From Sapria himalayana (Eukaryota; Streptophyta; Magnoliopsida; Malpighiales; Rafflesiaceae): DNA of 64,000 bases. The notes beneath the pieces were generated by a model. It searched no databases. It worked only from the letters and a program-made list of their open reading frames with translations, and had not been told where the DNA came from. The stretch's first letter is position 1. Every line of letters starts with the position of its first letter. Both the position numbers and the translations under genes were made by a program. The stretch spans positions 28,553 through 92,552 of the forward strand of contig JAREIK010010427.1 in assembly GCA_029783825.1 (NCBI GenBank). The letters are read 5' to 3'. This document shows positions 25,666-39,294 of the stretch, piece after piece.

Positions 25666-28005
25666 AAATTGACTTATACAAGTCCCCTCGACCAGAACTA
25701 AAATCTATGGAAGTTCAGCTCAAAATCAATATAAGGAGACTCGAGGAAAATGAGCTCTCTTTCTTAAGGCAAAAGGCAAAAATTAAATACTTGAGAGAGA
25801 GTGACAGATGCACCCGGGTTATTGGGGACCTCAAAAGCCAGGAATAATATCGACAAAGACATCTTACTAAATGGGCCAATACTTAACGATGATGATCATA
25901 AACTGCTCAACTTATCTTTCTCAAATGAGGAGATAAAGAATGCAGTTTTTTCTATGGGAAGCTCAAAATCACCCGGCCCAGATAGTTTTTCAGCAGAATT
26001 CTTCAAATCCTCTTGGCAATATATCAGAAGTGACTTGGCCAATGCAATTAGAAGATTCTTTTATTCAAAGAAGATGTTAAGACAAATAAATCATGCTTAC
26101 ATCGTTTTAATCCCTAAATCGTCCCATGCTTCATCTATTAGGGATTATCGACCGATCTCTTGTTGTAACGTGATTTACAAAATTATTTCGAAACTTATTG
26201 CTTCGCACTTGAAGTTAGTAATGAGTTCCATAATCTACTCCTCTCAAGGTGCTTTTATTAGAGGACGCCTTATCTCTGATAATTTTCTCCTTGCTCAATG
26301 CCTCATCCGAAGATATACAAGGAAAAGAATTTCACCACGTTGCTTCTTCAAAGTGGAAATTCAAAAGGCTTTCGACACTGTGAATGGAGCTTCCTCCTTG
26401 AAGTCCTAAGGGGTCTCAATTTCCCTAAACAATTCGTTGACACTATTTTTGAGTGCATCAGCTCCACCTCATTCTTGGTGGCAATAAATGGTGAGCTCCA
26501 TGGGTTCTTCAAAGGCCGCAGGGGACTTAGACAAGGAGATCCCTTATCTCCATATCTCTTTGCTATTTGCATGGAGTATTTCTTGAGGCAACTTGCTTCC
26601 CATAAATTTCTGAATGGCTTTTCTTACCACCCTGGATGTGCTGCACTCAAAATTACACATCTCATGTATGCCGACGACTTAATAATCTTCTCTAAGGGTG
26701 ATGTGCCTTCTTCCGGAAATGTTTTTAAAGCGCTTCAAGATTTCTCTATGGTTTCCGGGTTGAATGTGAACTCCTCCAAATCAAATGTCTTCTTTGGAGG
26801 AGTAAACAATGAAATCAAAAAAGCTATAATTGAAGAATCTAGATTTAAAGAAGGCGCACTACCATTTATATTTCTTGGCGTGCCCCTTTCTTCTACTCGA
26901 TTAATTTCTGCACAATTTTCCATTCTTATTGCCAAGATATAGTCCGCTATTCACCAGTGGGCCGGGAAGCTACTCTCCATCGTCGGTAGACTAGAGCTAC
27001 TGCGTACAGTGGTACAAGGCATTGAAGGTTATTGGTTTCAATTTTTATACTTCCTTCCTATGTCATTAACTCCATTGAAGGAGCATGTAGGAGGTTTCTT
27101 TGGGGTGCCCAACCAAAAGGCAAATACATACCCAAAGTAAATTTGGAGAAGGTATGCCTACCCACCTATCTTGGAGGGCTTGGCATACTCAATATTGCCT
27201 TATGGAATAAAGCCTTCTTTGCCAAAACCTTGTGGAGAATAAACAAAAAAGAGGATTCGCTTTGGATCAAGTGGATCCATCATGTTTACCACGATTCGCA
27301 AGATATTTGGGAAATTCAAAGCACGAAAGATGACTCACCATTTTGGAAGAGTCTAATATCAGTCAAGGAAGACCTTATATCCATGGCTGGCACAAAGGAA
27401 TCTGCGCAATCCCTCCTAAATTCATGGGGTGAAGGAGGGAGAATTGTTTTCAATGCTTATCAATTCCTTCTCGGATCGGATACTAAAAAGGAAAAACCAT
27501 GGGCAAAATCTTTATGGATGAAGATTCATGTACCAAAGCATGCAATAAATTTATGGATTGCGAAGCAAAGCAAACTCTGGACCAAAGATAGACTTTTTTC
27601 CAACAAATTCAATATAAATTGCGAATTCTGCCATAATGCAGAATCACACAGCCATCTTTTTTTGAGTGTTTTTTCTCTAGCTATATCCTAGAAGAAATTC
27701 AAATGTGGGCCAAATTAAAAGGAAGTATAGCCTCGATACAGCAAGGTTTTAAAAACCTAGAGAAGCTTTACAATCTAGATTCAGCCGGAAATAGATTTCG
27801 AAAAGCAGCCTTCGCTGCAGTTGTGTACCATATTTGGAAGGAGAGGAACAAGTGATTACATGAAATAAAAACCATGGATGTTGATTTTATAGTTAGGGAA
27901 ATTAAAATTGATTTGTATATTGTATTCCATAAAGATCTTAAGCTGCTACTTTAGCCACAGATTGTAATGATTTTTTGATAGTGTTTCCTTATTTATCATT
28001 AAAAA
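25666..28005 (+). mobile_element. 5'-truncated plant L1-type LINE
   Basis: A plus-strand non-LTR element starting inside ORF2 just upstream of the reverse transcriptase: the 5' UTR, ORF1 and endonuclease are absent. It ends in a short A run (28000-28006) before the right target-site copy. The near-perfect 16-bp duplication and 5' truncation are standard signs of target-primed reverse transcription. The surrounding satellite continues in phase on both sides (ACACTTAAATCTA to the left, CAAACTCCTAAACACAAAAG to the right), so this insertion came after array formation. Confidence 0.92.
25690..27955 (+). pseudogene. LINE ORF2 relic: reverse transcriptase plus zf-RVT region
   Basis: Four frame-shifted segments. 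First, RQKAKIKYLRESDRCT near 25765, then a shift and apparent internal loss. Second, 25801-26409 with SPGPDSFSAEFFK (from about 25972), LIPKSSHASSIRDYRPISCC and SQGAFIRGRLISDN. Third, after a shift near 26385, up to 26942, with GLRQGDPLSPYLFA and the catalytic YADD at 26667-26678. Fourth, 27032-27691 with FLWGAQPKGK, GGLGI and a zf-RVT-like CEFC (27620-27631) followed by HSH; a last shift near 27660 leads to VVYHIWKERNK and stops. Motif A reads FKVEIQKAFD, with Glu (26356-26358) where the catalytic Asp is expected. Shifts and stops make it dead. This is the plant L1 clade. Confidence 0.9.
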
Positions 28006-28248
28006 ACTTAAATCTACAAACTCCTAAACACAAAAGCCCCTAAATACTTAAAACTTTAAACTCATAAACCTTAAATATAATTTAAATAATTTATTTTTCA
28101 TCAAAAAAAAATATAAGCTTATAAAAAGAAGCAAAAACTAAAAAACAAAAATTATTATTTGGTAATAAATTTTACTTTGATTTTGAATAATTTTATGTTT
28201 TTCAATTATATTTTTTTTATATCCATCATATTAATAATAACATATTAA

Positions 28249-28361
28249 TAATTCTTAATACTAAATATTATATATACCAATAATTGATATCATATATACC
28301 AATAAAATTGTTTATATTTAGTTTATATTATATATAATTATAATAATTCTTAATACTAAAT
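28249..28361 (+). repeat. Local duplication inside an R1 monomer
   Basis: AATAATTCTTAATACTAAAT occurs near 28250 and again near 28341, about 90 bp apart. Between them ATATATACCAATAA-type sequence is also partly repeated. Other R1 monomers have this only once, so this is a small private duplication. Confidence 0.7.
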
Positions 28362-31300
28362 ATTGAATTCACATTTTTATAAAAATTTAAAATTATTATA
28401 TTTTCAATGGTTATAACCTTTGAAAATGTGAGAAAATATCAAAAATAATTTTTTTCTTATTTCATTGTTTAAATAAATCCTATAATCTACTAAATCCCTA
28501 AACACTTAAGTTAATAACTTCGAAATCTCAAAACCCTAAATAGATAATTGTTTTAAATTTGTATATCCTAAATAATAAATAATTAATCTCAATATTATTT
28601 TTTTCATTATAATTTAAAATATTCATTTTAATTATTTATTCGTTTATTTTTATTAAATATTAATAACAATATAAATTATGAGTTAGACAACTATAATTTA
28701 TATAAATTATTTTTTATCAAAAAATATAGATAAATTTATAAAAAGAAGAAAAAATTTCAAAACAAAAATTTATTATATAGTAATATATTTTGATTTCCTT
28801 CTGAATCTTTTTAGGTTTTGTAATTATATTTTAATTGATATCTATCTTATTAATAAAAAATTATTAATATATTTTTTGATCATTATTAGAATATTTATCA
28901 ATAAAATTATTTATATTGAATATATATGAAATATAAAATAATGATTTTTATAACTAAATATTGAATTCACTTTTGAAAAAAATTTAAAAATTATTATATT
29001 TTCAAAGGTTATAACATTTGAAAATATCAAAAAATAATATAAATAAATTTTTTGTTTATTTATTTTTTAAATAAATGTTATAACCACTAAATGCATACAC
29101 AGTTAAATCAGTAAACTCCTAAACCTCGTAATGCCTAAAAACATAAACCATTAAACCATTATATACTACTTAATAATTAATAAATCTAATTTTTATTTCT
29201 ATTTATTATAATTTTAAATATTCATTTTGATTATTTATTTTTTTATTTTTATAGAAATATTTATTTCAAAATAAAGTATGAGTGCGAGAAATATAATTTA
29301 AATAATTCAATTTTTAATCAATAAAAGTATTTACGCTTATAAAATAAGTAAAATTTAAAAATTGAGAATTATTATCCAGTAATATTTTTTACTTATATTT
29401 TGAATTAATTTGGGTTTTGTAAATATTTTTTAATTAATATTAATCTTATTATTAATAGTTTATTAATTTAATTTTTGATCATTAATATAATATCTATCAA
29501 TAAAATTATTTATATTGAATTTATATGATATATAATTATTAATATTATTATAACTAAATATTATATTCACATTTCAAAAAATTCTAAATATTATTATATT
29601 TTCAAAGGTAATGACCTATGAAAATTAGAAAAAAATACAAATTTTTTTTGTTATTTTATTGTTTAAATAAAACCTATAAACCACTAAATGCCTAAAAACA
29701 TAAATCGCTAAACTCCTAAATGACAAAACCTCTAAAAACTTAAACAATTAAACTGGTATACATTATAATAAATTATAAATTTCATTTTAATTTTTATTCA
29801 GTTTAATTTTAAATTTTTATTTTAATTATTTATCAGTTTAATTTTATAGAAATATTAATTACAAAATAAATTATTAGTAAGACATATCTAATTTAAATTT
29901 AATAAGTATACCCTAAATAATAAATAATAAAACTATTTTATTTTCATTTTAATTTTAAATATTCATTTTAATTATTTATTTGTATATTTTTTATATAAAT
30001 ATTAATCACAAAATAAAATATAAGTAAAACAAATATAATTTATATTAATTACTTTTCATCAAAAAAAATATAGATAAATTTTTCAAAAAAATTTCAAAAC
30101 AAAAAATTCTTATATAGTAATATATTTTGCTTAGCTTATGATATAAAAATCTAATGATTATTATGACTAAATATCATATTCACTTTTGAAAAAAAATTTT
30201 AAATTATTATATTTTCAAAGGTTATAAACTTTGAAAATGAGAAAAAATAAAAAAAAATATTTTTATTATTATTTCATTGTTTAAATAAAATATTACACCA
30301 CTAAATGCCTAAACACTTAAATCACTAAACTACAAAATTTTGATACCCCTATATAAATAATCCTTTAAACCGGTATACACTAAATAATAATTAATAAATC
30401 TCATTTTTATTTGATTTCATTATAATTTAAAAAAATCATTTTGATTTTTAGTTTTTATTTGTATATCTGTATAAATTATAAAATAAATTATGAGTTAAAA
30501 ATATAATTTATAAAAATTATTTTTTATCAAAAAATAGTTAATCTTATAAAAAGAATAAAAATTTAAAAACAAATAATTATTATTAAGTAATATATTTTGC
30601 TTTGCTTTTGTATCATTTCAAGTTTTGATATTATATTTTAAGTAATATCAATCTTATTCATAATAGATTTCTAATTTATTTTTTGATAATTATTAGAATA
30701 TCTATCAATAAAATTGTTTATATTGAATTTATATGATACATAATATTATGATTATTATAAATAAATATTGTATTCACTTTTGAAAAAAATTTAAAAATTA
30801 TTATATTTTCAAATGTTATAACCTTAAAAATTAGAAAAAATAAAAATAAATTTTTTGTTATTTCATATTTTAAATAAAACCTATAGATCATTAAATGATT
30901 ACTTACATAAATCAGTAAGCTCATAAACCCCGAAAACCCTAAATACATAAACCTTTTAAAAGCTATATTCTACTTATTAAATAATAAATCTCTTTTATAT
31001 TTCTATTTATTATAATTTTAAATATTCATTTTAATTATTTATAGTTTAATTTTTTTGTAAAATTAATTCGAAATAAATTTCAAATGAGACAAATAATATT
31101 TAAATAATTTATATTTAATAAAAAAAAATATAAGCTTAAAAAAAGGACAAATTTAAAAATTAAATATTATTATTTAGTAATATATTTTGATTTGATTTTG
31201 AATCATTTTGTGTTATGTAAATATATTTTAATTAATATTTAGATTTTTAATAATAGTTTGTTTATATAATTTTTGATCATTATTATAATATCTATCTTTA

Positions 31301-34300
31301 AAATTATTTATATTTAATTTATATGATATATAATTTGTAAGATTAATATAATTATACATGGTATTCACATTTCAAAAAATTTTAAATATTATTCTCTTTT
31401 CAGACCTTTGAAAATCAGAATAAATCAAAAATTTTTTTTTATTTTATTATATAAATAAAACCTATAAACCACTAAAGCCTAAAAACTTAAATTACTAAAT
31501 TTCTAAACGACAAAACCCCTAAATAATTTAAAGATTAAACCGGTATACTATAAATAATAAATAATAAATAATAATAATAATCTCATTTTTATTAGTATTC
31601 TTTATAATTTAAAACATACATTTTTATTATTTATTAGTTTATTTTTATAGAAATATAAATTAAAATATAAATTATTATTGAGACAAATATAATTTAAAAA
31701 ATTTATTTTTCATCAAAAAATATATAAGCATATAAATGGATACAAAAATTAAAAAATTTTAAATTGATATTTAGTAAAATATTTCACTTTGATTTTGAAT
31801 CATTTTAGGTTTTGCAAATATATTTTAAACAATATTTATCTTATTAATAATTGTTTATTATTTTTTTATAATCATTATTATAATATATACCAATAAAATA
31901 ATTTATATTGAATTTATATGATATTTAATTATTATGATTATTAACTTCATATTGTATTCACTTTTCAAAAAAAAATTAAAAATTATTATATTTTCAAAGG
32001 TTATCACCTTCAAAAATGAGAAAAAATAACAAAAATACTTTTATTTTATTTTATTTTTTAAATAAAACCTATAAACCACTAAATGACTAAATACTAAAAT
32101 GACTAAACTCCTAATCCCCAAAGCTCATAAATACTCAAAACATTAAATTAGTATAGTCTAAATAATAAATCATAATTCTCATTTATATTAGTATTCATTA
32201 TGATTTTAAATATTCATTTTAATTATTTATTAGTTTATTTTTATAGAAATATTAATTACAAAATAAATTATTAGTGAGACAGATATAATTAATATAATTT
32301 ATTTTTCATCAAAATAATATATATGCTTATAAAATGAGGCAAAATTTTAAAAATAAAAAATTATTTTTTATTAATATATTTTATTTTGATTTTGAATCAT
32401 TTTAGATTTTACAATTATATTTAATTTACATCATTCTTATTAATACTAGTTTATTATTTAATTTATTAATCATTTTTATAATATTATTAATAAAATTATT
32501 TATATTTAGTTTACATTATATTAAATTATTAAGATTATTATAACTAAATATTATATTCAAATTTAAAAATATTAAAAATTATCATATTTTCAAAGGTTAT
32601 AACCTTCAAAAATTAAAAAAATCAAAAAATTAAATTTTTTGTTTTTTCATTATTTAATTGAAAACTATAAATCACTAAAGGTCTAAACAATTAAATCACT
32701 AAACTCTTAAACCACAAAACACCTAAATACTTAAACCAATAAACCGGTATATCCTGAATAATAAATAATAAACCTATAAAAAATTATAATATTCATTTTT
32801 AAAAAAATTATAAACCTAAACTCTTAATCACTAAATTTATTTGTTTTCATTATAAATTTAAATATTCATTTAATTATTTCTTAGTTTATTATTATAGAAT
32901 TATAATTTACAAAAAAAATTATGAGTAAGACAAATATAATTTAAATAATTTATTTTTAAAAACAAAATTATAAACCTATAAAAAAGCAAAACATTAAAAA
33001 AAATTATCATTTAGTAATATATTTTACTTTGATTTTGAATAAATTTAGATTTTGCAAATATATTTTAAATAATATCTATCTTATTAATAATAGTTTATTA
33101 AAATTTTCTTGATCATTATTATAATATCTAGCAATGTAATTATTTATATTGAATTTAAATGACTTATAATTATTAAGATTATTATAACTCAATATTATAT
33201 TTACATTTGAAAAAATTTAAAAATTATTACATTTTCAAAGTTTATAACCATTGAAAATGTGAAAAATATCAAAAATAATTTTTTCGTTATATCATTGTTT
33301 AAATAAAACCTATAAACCACTGAATGTCTAAAAACATAAATCACTAAACTTCTAACTGATAAAACATCATAATACTTAAACCATTAAACTGGTATACATT
33401 AAGAATAATTAATAAATCTAATTTTAATTTTTATTCAGTATAATTTTAAATTTTTATTTTAATTATTTAACAGTTTATTTTTATAGAAATATTAATTACT
33501 AAATAAATTATTAGTAAGACATATATAATTTAAATTAAACCGGTATACCCTAAATAATAAAGAATAAATATCATTTATTTCATTATAATTTTAAATATTC
33601 ATTTTAATATTTATTTGTTTATTTTTATATAAATATTAATTACAAAATATGAGTTATTAGAATAAAATATGAGTTAGACAAATATAAATTAAATAAATTA
33701 TTATTCATCAAAAAAATATGGATAAACTTTTAAAAAGAAAAAAAAATTTACAACAAAATATTATTATTTAGTAATATATTTTGCTTTGCTTCTGAATTAT
33801 TTTTGGTTTTGTAATTAATTTTAATTGATATCTATCTTATTAATAAAAGATTATTATTTTATTTTTTGATAGTTATTAGAATATTTATCAATAAAATTAT
33901 TTATATTGAATTTATATGAAATATAAATATAATGATTATTATAACTAAATATTTAATTCACTTTTAAAAAAAATTAAAAATTATTATATTTTCAATGGTT
34001 ATAACCTTTGAAAATATCAAAAAATAATAAAAATAAATTTTTTGTTATTTATTTTTTAAATAAAACCTATATACCACTAAATGCATACACAATTAAATCA
34101 GGAAACTCCTAAACCCCGTAATACCTAAATACATAAACCATTAAACCCCTATATAATACATAATAATTAATAAATCTAATTTTTATTTCTATTTATTATA
34201 ATTTTAAATATTCATCTTAATTATGTATAGTTTAATTATTTAGAAAAATTTATTACAAAAAATATTTTGAGTGAGACAAATATTATTTAAAAAATTTATT

Positions 34301-34744
34301 TTTAATCAATAAAAAATATAAGCTGATAAAAAGAAGGAAATATTTGAAAATTAAATATTATTATTTAGTAATATATTTTGATTTGATTTTGAATCATTTT
34401 GTGTTATGTAAATATATTTTAATTAATATTTATATTATTAATAATAGTTTATTAATTTAATTTTTGATCATTATTATACTATCTATCATTAAAATTATTT
34501 ATATTGAATTTATATGATATATAATTAGTAAAATTAATATAATTATTCATGGTATTCACATTTCAAAAAATTTTAAAAATTATTTTATTTTTAAAGGTTA
34601 AAGATTTGAAAATCAGATAAAATCAATAAAAAAATTTGTTATTTTTATTATATAAATAAAAACTATAAACCACTAAATGCCTAAAAACATAAATTGCTAA
34701 ACACCTAAACGACAAAACCCCTAAATTAACAATCCATTAAACCG

Positions 34745-35950
34745 GTATACCATATATAATAAATCATAAATCTCATTTTAATTTGTATTCATTATAATTT
34801 TAAATATTCATTTTAATTATTTATTAGTTTATTTATTATAGAAATATTAATTGCAAAATAAATAAAGAGTGAGATAAATATAATTTTAATAATTTATTTT
34901 TAATCAAAAAATAAATATAAGCTCATAAAAAGAAGTAAAAATTTAATAACAAAAAATATCATTTAGTAATATCTTTTACTTTGATTTTGAATCATCATAA
35001 GTTTTGCATTTTTATATTAATTGCAATCAATCTTATTAATAATAGTTTATTAATTTATTTTTTGATCATTATTATAATATATATCAATAAAATTACTTTA
35101 ATTGAATTTAATCGTCTTATAAATATTAAGATTATTATAACAAAATATTATATTTACATTTGAAAAAAATTTAAAAATTATTATATTTTCAAAGGTTATA
35201 ACCTTCAAAAATGATAATCACAAAAATAATTTTTTTTATTATTTTATTATTTAAATAAAACATATAAACCATTAAATGCCTAATCATTTAATTATCTAGA
35301 CTTCTTAACCCCAAAACCCCCAAATACTAAAACCTTTAAACCTATATAACATAAATAATCAATAATAAATTTCATTTTAATTTGTATTCATTATAATTTT
35401 AAATATTCATTTTAATTATTTATTAGTTTATTTTTTATAGAAATATTAATTGCAAAATAAATAAATAGTGAGATAAATATAATTCTAATAATTTATTTTT
35501 AATAAAAAAATAAATATAAGCTTATAAAAAGAAGTAAAAATTTAAAAACAAAAGATATCATTTAGTAATATCTTTTACTTTGATTTTGAATCATTATAGG
35601 TTTTGCATTTATATATTAATTGCTATCAATCTTATTAATAATAGTTTATTAACTTATTTTTTGATCATTATTACAATATATATCAATAAAATTACTTATA
35701 TTGAATTTAAATGTCTTATAAATATTAAGATTATTATAACTAAATATTATATTTACATTTGAAAAAAATTTAAAAATTATTATATTTTCAAAGATTATAA
35801 CCTTCAAAAATGATAAAGAATCACAAAAATAATTTTAATTATTATTTTATTATTTAAATAAAACATATAAACAACTAAATGCCTAATCTTTTAAATATCT
35901 AGACTCCTTAACCCCAAAACCCCCTAAATACATAAACCATTAACCTATAT
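34745..35950 (+). repeat. Recent tandem duplication of one R1 monomer
   Basis: Two neighbouring monomers (about 34745-35350 and 35351-35950) are clearly more like each other than like any other monomer. They share private variants such as TTAATTGC...TCAATCTTATTAATA, AGTAATATCTTTTACTTTG and GTCTTATAAATATTAAG, at a 600-bp offset. The paired 60-codon open frames at 34981 and 35580 simply mark this duplication. Confidence 0.8.
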
Positions 35951-38721
35951 AACATAAATAATCAATAATAAATTTCATTTTTATTTGTATTCATTATAAT
36001 TTTAAATATTCATTTTAATTTTTTTTAGTTTATTTTTATAGAAATATTAATTACAAAATAAATAATGAGTGAGACATATAATTTAAATATATTATTTTTT
36101 TATGAAAAAAAAATAAGCTTATAAAAATAAACAAAATTTCAAAAATTTAAAATTTTATTTAGTAATATAATTTACTTAGATTTGAATTATTTTGGTAATA
36201 ATTCATATATCTCTTTTTTATTAGTATTCATTATAATTTAAATATTCATTTTAATTATTTATCGATTTATTTTATAGAAATATTAATTACAAAATAAATT
36301 ATTAGCAAGACAGATATAATTTAAATAATTTATTTTTCATCAAAAAAATATATATGCTTATAAAATGAGGCAAAATTTTTAAAATAAAAAATTATTTTTT
36401 CGTAACATATCTTATTTTAATTTTGAATCATTTTAGATTCTACAATAATATTTTAATTTATTACAATTTTATTAATACTAGTTTATTAATTTATTTATTG
36501 ATCATTATTATAATATCTATTAATAAAATTATTTATATTTAGTTTACATTATATATAATTATTAAGATTATTATAACTAAATATTATATTCACATTTAAA
36601 AATATTTAAAATTATAATATTTTCAAAGGTTACAATATAAAAAAATTAAAAAAAATTCAAAAAATTAAATTTTTTGTTTTTTAATTCTTTAGATAATAAC
36701 TATAAATCACTAAAGGTCTAAATACTTAAATCACTAAACTCCTGAACCAAAAAATAGCTAAATACATAAACCATTAAACTCGTATATCGTGAAGAATAAA
36801 TAATAAATCTAAATTTTATTTGTGTTCATTATAAATTTAAATAATTATTTTAATTATTTATTAGTTTATGATTATAGAATTATAAATTACAAAATAAATT
36901 ATGAGTAAGACAAATTAATTTAAATAACTTATTTATAATAACAAAAATAAAAAGTTATAAAAAAAGCAAAACATTAAAAAAATTATTATTAAGTAATATA
37001 TTTTACTTTGATTTTGAATAAATTTAGATTTTGCAAATATATTTTAAATAATATCTATCTTATTAATAATAGTTTATTAAATTTTTTTTGATCATTATTA
37101 TAATATCTAGCAATGTAATTATTTATATTGAATTTAAATGACTTATAATTATTATGTTTTTTATAACTAAATATTATATTTACATTTGAAAAAAAATTAA
37201 AAATTATTATATTTTCAAAGGTTATAACCTTCCAAAATTAAAAAAAATAATAAAATAATTGTTTTGTAATATCATTGTTTAAATAAAACTTATAAACCAC
37301 TAAATGCCTAAACACTTAAACCTCTAAACTCCTAAACACAAAGCCCCTAAATACTAAAACTTTTAAACTCCTAACCTTAAATATTATTTAAATAATTTAT
37401 TAAAATATTAATTGCAAAATAAATTATGAGTGATACAAATATAATTTAAATAATTTATTTTTCATCAAAAAAATATTTAAGCTTATAAAAAGAAGCAAAA
37501 AAATTATTATTTAGTTATAAATTTTACTTGGATTTTGAATATTTTTAGGTTTTGAAATTATATTTTAATTTATATCTATCATATTAATAATAGCATATTA
37601 ATTTATTTTTTGATAATTGATATCATATCTACCAATAAAATTATTTATATTTAGTTTATATTATATATAATTATAATGATTATTATTACTAAATATTGTA
37701 TTCACATTTTTAAAAAGTTTTAAAATTATTACATTTTCAAAGTTTATAACCTTTGAAAATGTGAAAAAATATCAAAATAATTTTTTTTTTATTTCATTGT
37801 TTAAATAAAACCTATAAACCACTAAATGCCTAAAAACATAAATCGCTAAAGTCATAAATTAAAAAACCTTTAAATACATAAAATATTAAACTGGTATACA
37901 TTAATAATAATTCATAAATCTCATTTTAATTTTTATTCAATATAATTTTAATTATTATTTTAATTAATTATCAGTTTATTTTTATAGAATATTAATAAAA
38001 AATAAATTATTAGTGAGACAGATCTAATTTAAATTAGACTGGTATACCCAAAATAATAAAAAATAAATCTTAATATTATCTTTTTCATTATAATTTTAAA
38101 TATTTATTTTAATTATTTATTTGTTTATTTTAAATAAATATTATTTAAAAATTAAATTATGAGTTAGACAAATATAATTTATATAAATTAATTTTGATCA
38201 AAAAAATATGGATAAACTTTTTAAAAGAAAAAAAATTTCAAAACAACAAATTATTATATAGTAATATATTTTGCTTTCTTCTGAATCATTTTTATATAGT
38301 AATATATTTTTCAACTAAATATTATTATTTAGTAATATATTTTGATTTGATTTTGAATCATTTTGTGTTATGTAAATATATTTTAATTAATATTTATATT
38401 ATTAATAATAGTATATTAATTTAATTTTTGATCATTATTATAATATCTATCATTAAAATTGTTTATATTGAATTTATATGATATATAATTAATAAGATTA
38501 ATATAATTATACATGGTATTCAATTTTCAAAAGTTTTTAAAAATTATTTTATTTTTAAAGGGTATAACCTTTGAAAATCTAAAAAAATCAAAAAAAAAAT
38601 TATTTTTATTATATAAATAAAACATATATACCACTAAATGCCAAAAAACATAAATTACTAAACTCCTAAATGACAAAACCCCTAAACAATCGATCCATTA
38701 AACCAGTCTACCATATATAAT

Positions 38722-39294
38722 TGTTGGGCAATTATGCTTCCATGGTAGTGAGATTGAGATACAGAAACAGAGAAACAACAGAAAACAAGCAATATATATA
38801 TCCCAATTCAGCAACCATCCATGATAGAATCAAAAAATGAGAAATAAATACCGAAAATAACTTGGTTCGCTAATCGCTCAGTATGACTAGCTAAATCTAT
38901 CAGAAAATACTTATGCGTTACAGATTAAAGCAACAGAAATGTCTTATAGTATGTAGCACATAGAATAGTCGCGATAAATCGCACAGAGAGAAGAGAGAGA
39001 GAGAGATGATGAATATTTCCACGGGTCCAAAAAAGTCACCCAAAAATAAAATTACAAAACATTTTATATTAAAATTTTTCTCGGTTCATTTAACCAGAGC
39101 GGGTCGGATCATGAGGTGGGTAAGGCTCTGCTCCATTTTCGGTGCACTGTCTAGTCAGCGAGACCACGGTTATTGTGCTACTGCTGCATCCCCGGCCTCT
39201 TAATATTTCCTTTTCTGCACTTACTTGAAAATATTAAAAAAAGAAAAATATTTGGTTATACAAATAGATTATCAAAAAATAAATTACATATACA
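38722..39294. mobile_element. Short insertion in R1, possible solo LTR
   Basis: About 570 bp of non-satellite sequence interrupts R1 just past a telomere-like block. It begins TGTTGGGCAATTATGCTTCC and a plausible end is ACATATACA. TGT...ACA termini flanked by ATAAT (38717-38721) and GTAAT (39295-39299) would fit a solo copia-type LTR with a diverged 5-bp target duplication. It contains a GA run (about 38983-39006) and a GC-richer stretch (39095-39200). No internal coding region, primer-binding site or polypurine tract is seen. The right boundary is uncertain because the last 60 bp are AT-rich. Confidence 0.4.

Larger units (their letters stand above)
28006..38721 (+). repeat. R1 satellite array 2c
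   Basis: The longest uninterrupted main-orientation R1 tract, with palindrome-region landmarks near 28405, 28995, 29600, 30215, 30800, 31390, 31990, 32590, 33235, 33985, 34590, 35190, 35790, 36625, 37215, 37735 and 38560. The 33235-33985 interval is a 750-bp monomer. Near 36190 a monomer is internally deleted. Near 38290 a monomer is fused to the middle of another (an Ncopy of TAGTAATATATTTT reappears within 60 bp). The dyad near 31390 has lost its left half. No genes are seen; open frames of 60-76 codons at 30718, 34981, 35580 and 38194 are by-products. Confidence 0.94.

Noticed and set aside
34981..35762. Repeated 60-codon plus-strand open frames in R1 (11357, 20813, 34981, 35580; also 23206, 24852, 38194) with Ile/Leu-rich products
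   Set aside because: They fall at the same phase of the satellite monomer, depend on non-ATG starts, are rich in Ile, Leu, Tyr and Asn as expected from AT-rich DNA, and are broken in most monomers. No protein selection is visible.
39006..39203. 65-codon open frame in the 570-bp insertion
   Set aside because: No recognisable domain, no second copy to test, and within a probable LTR.
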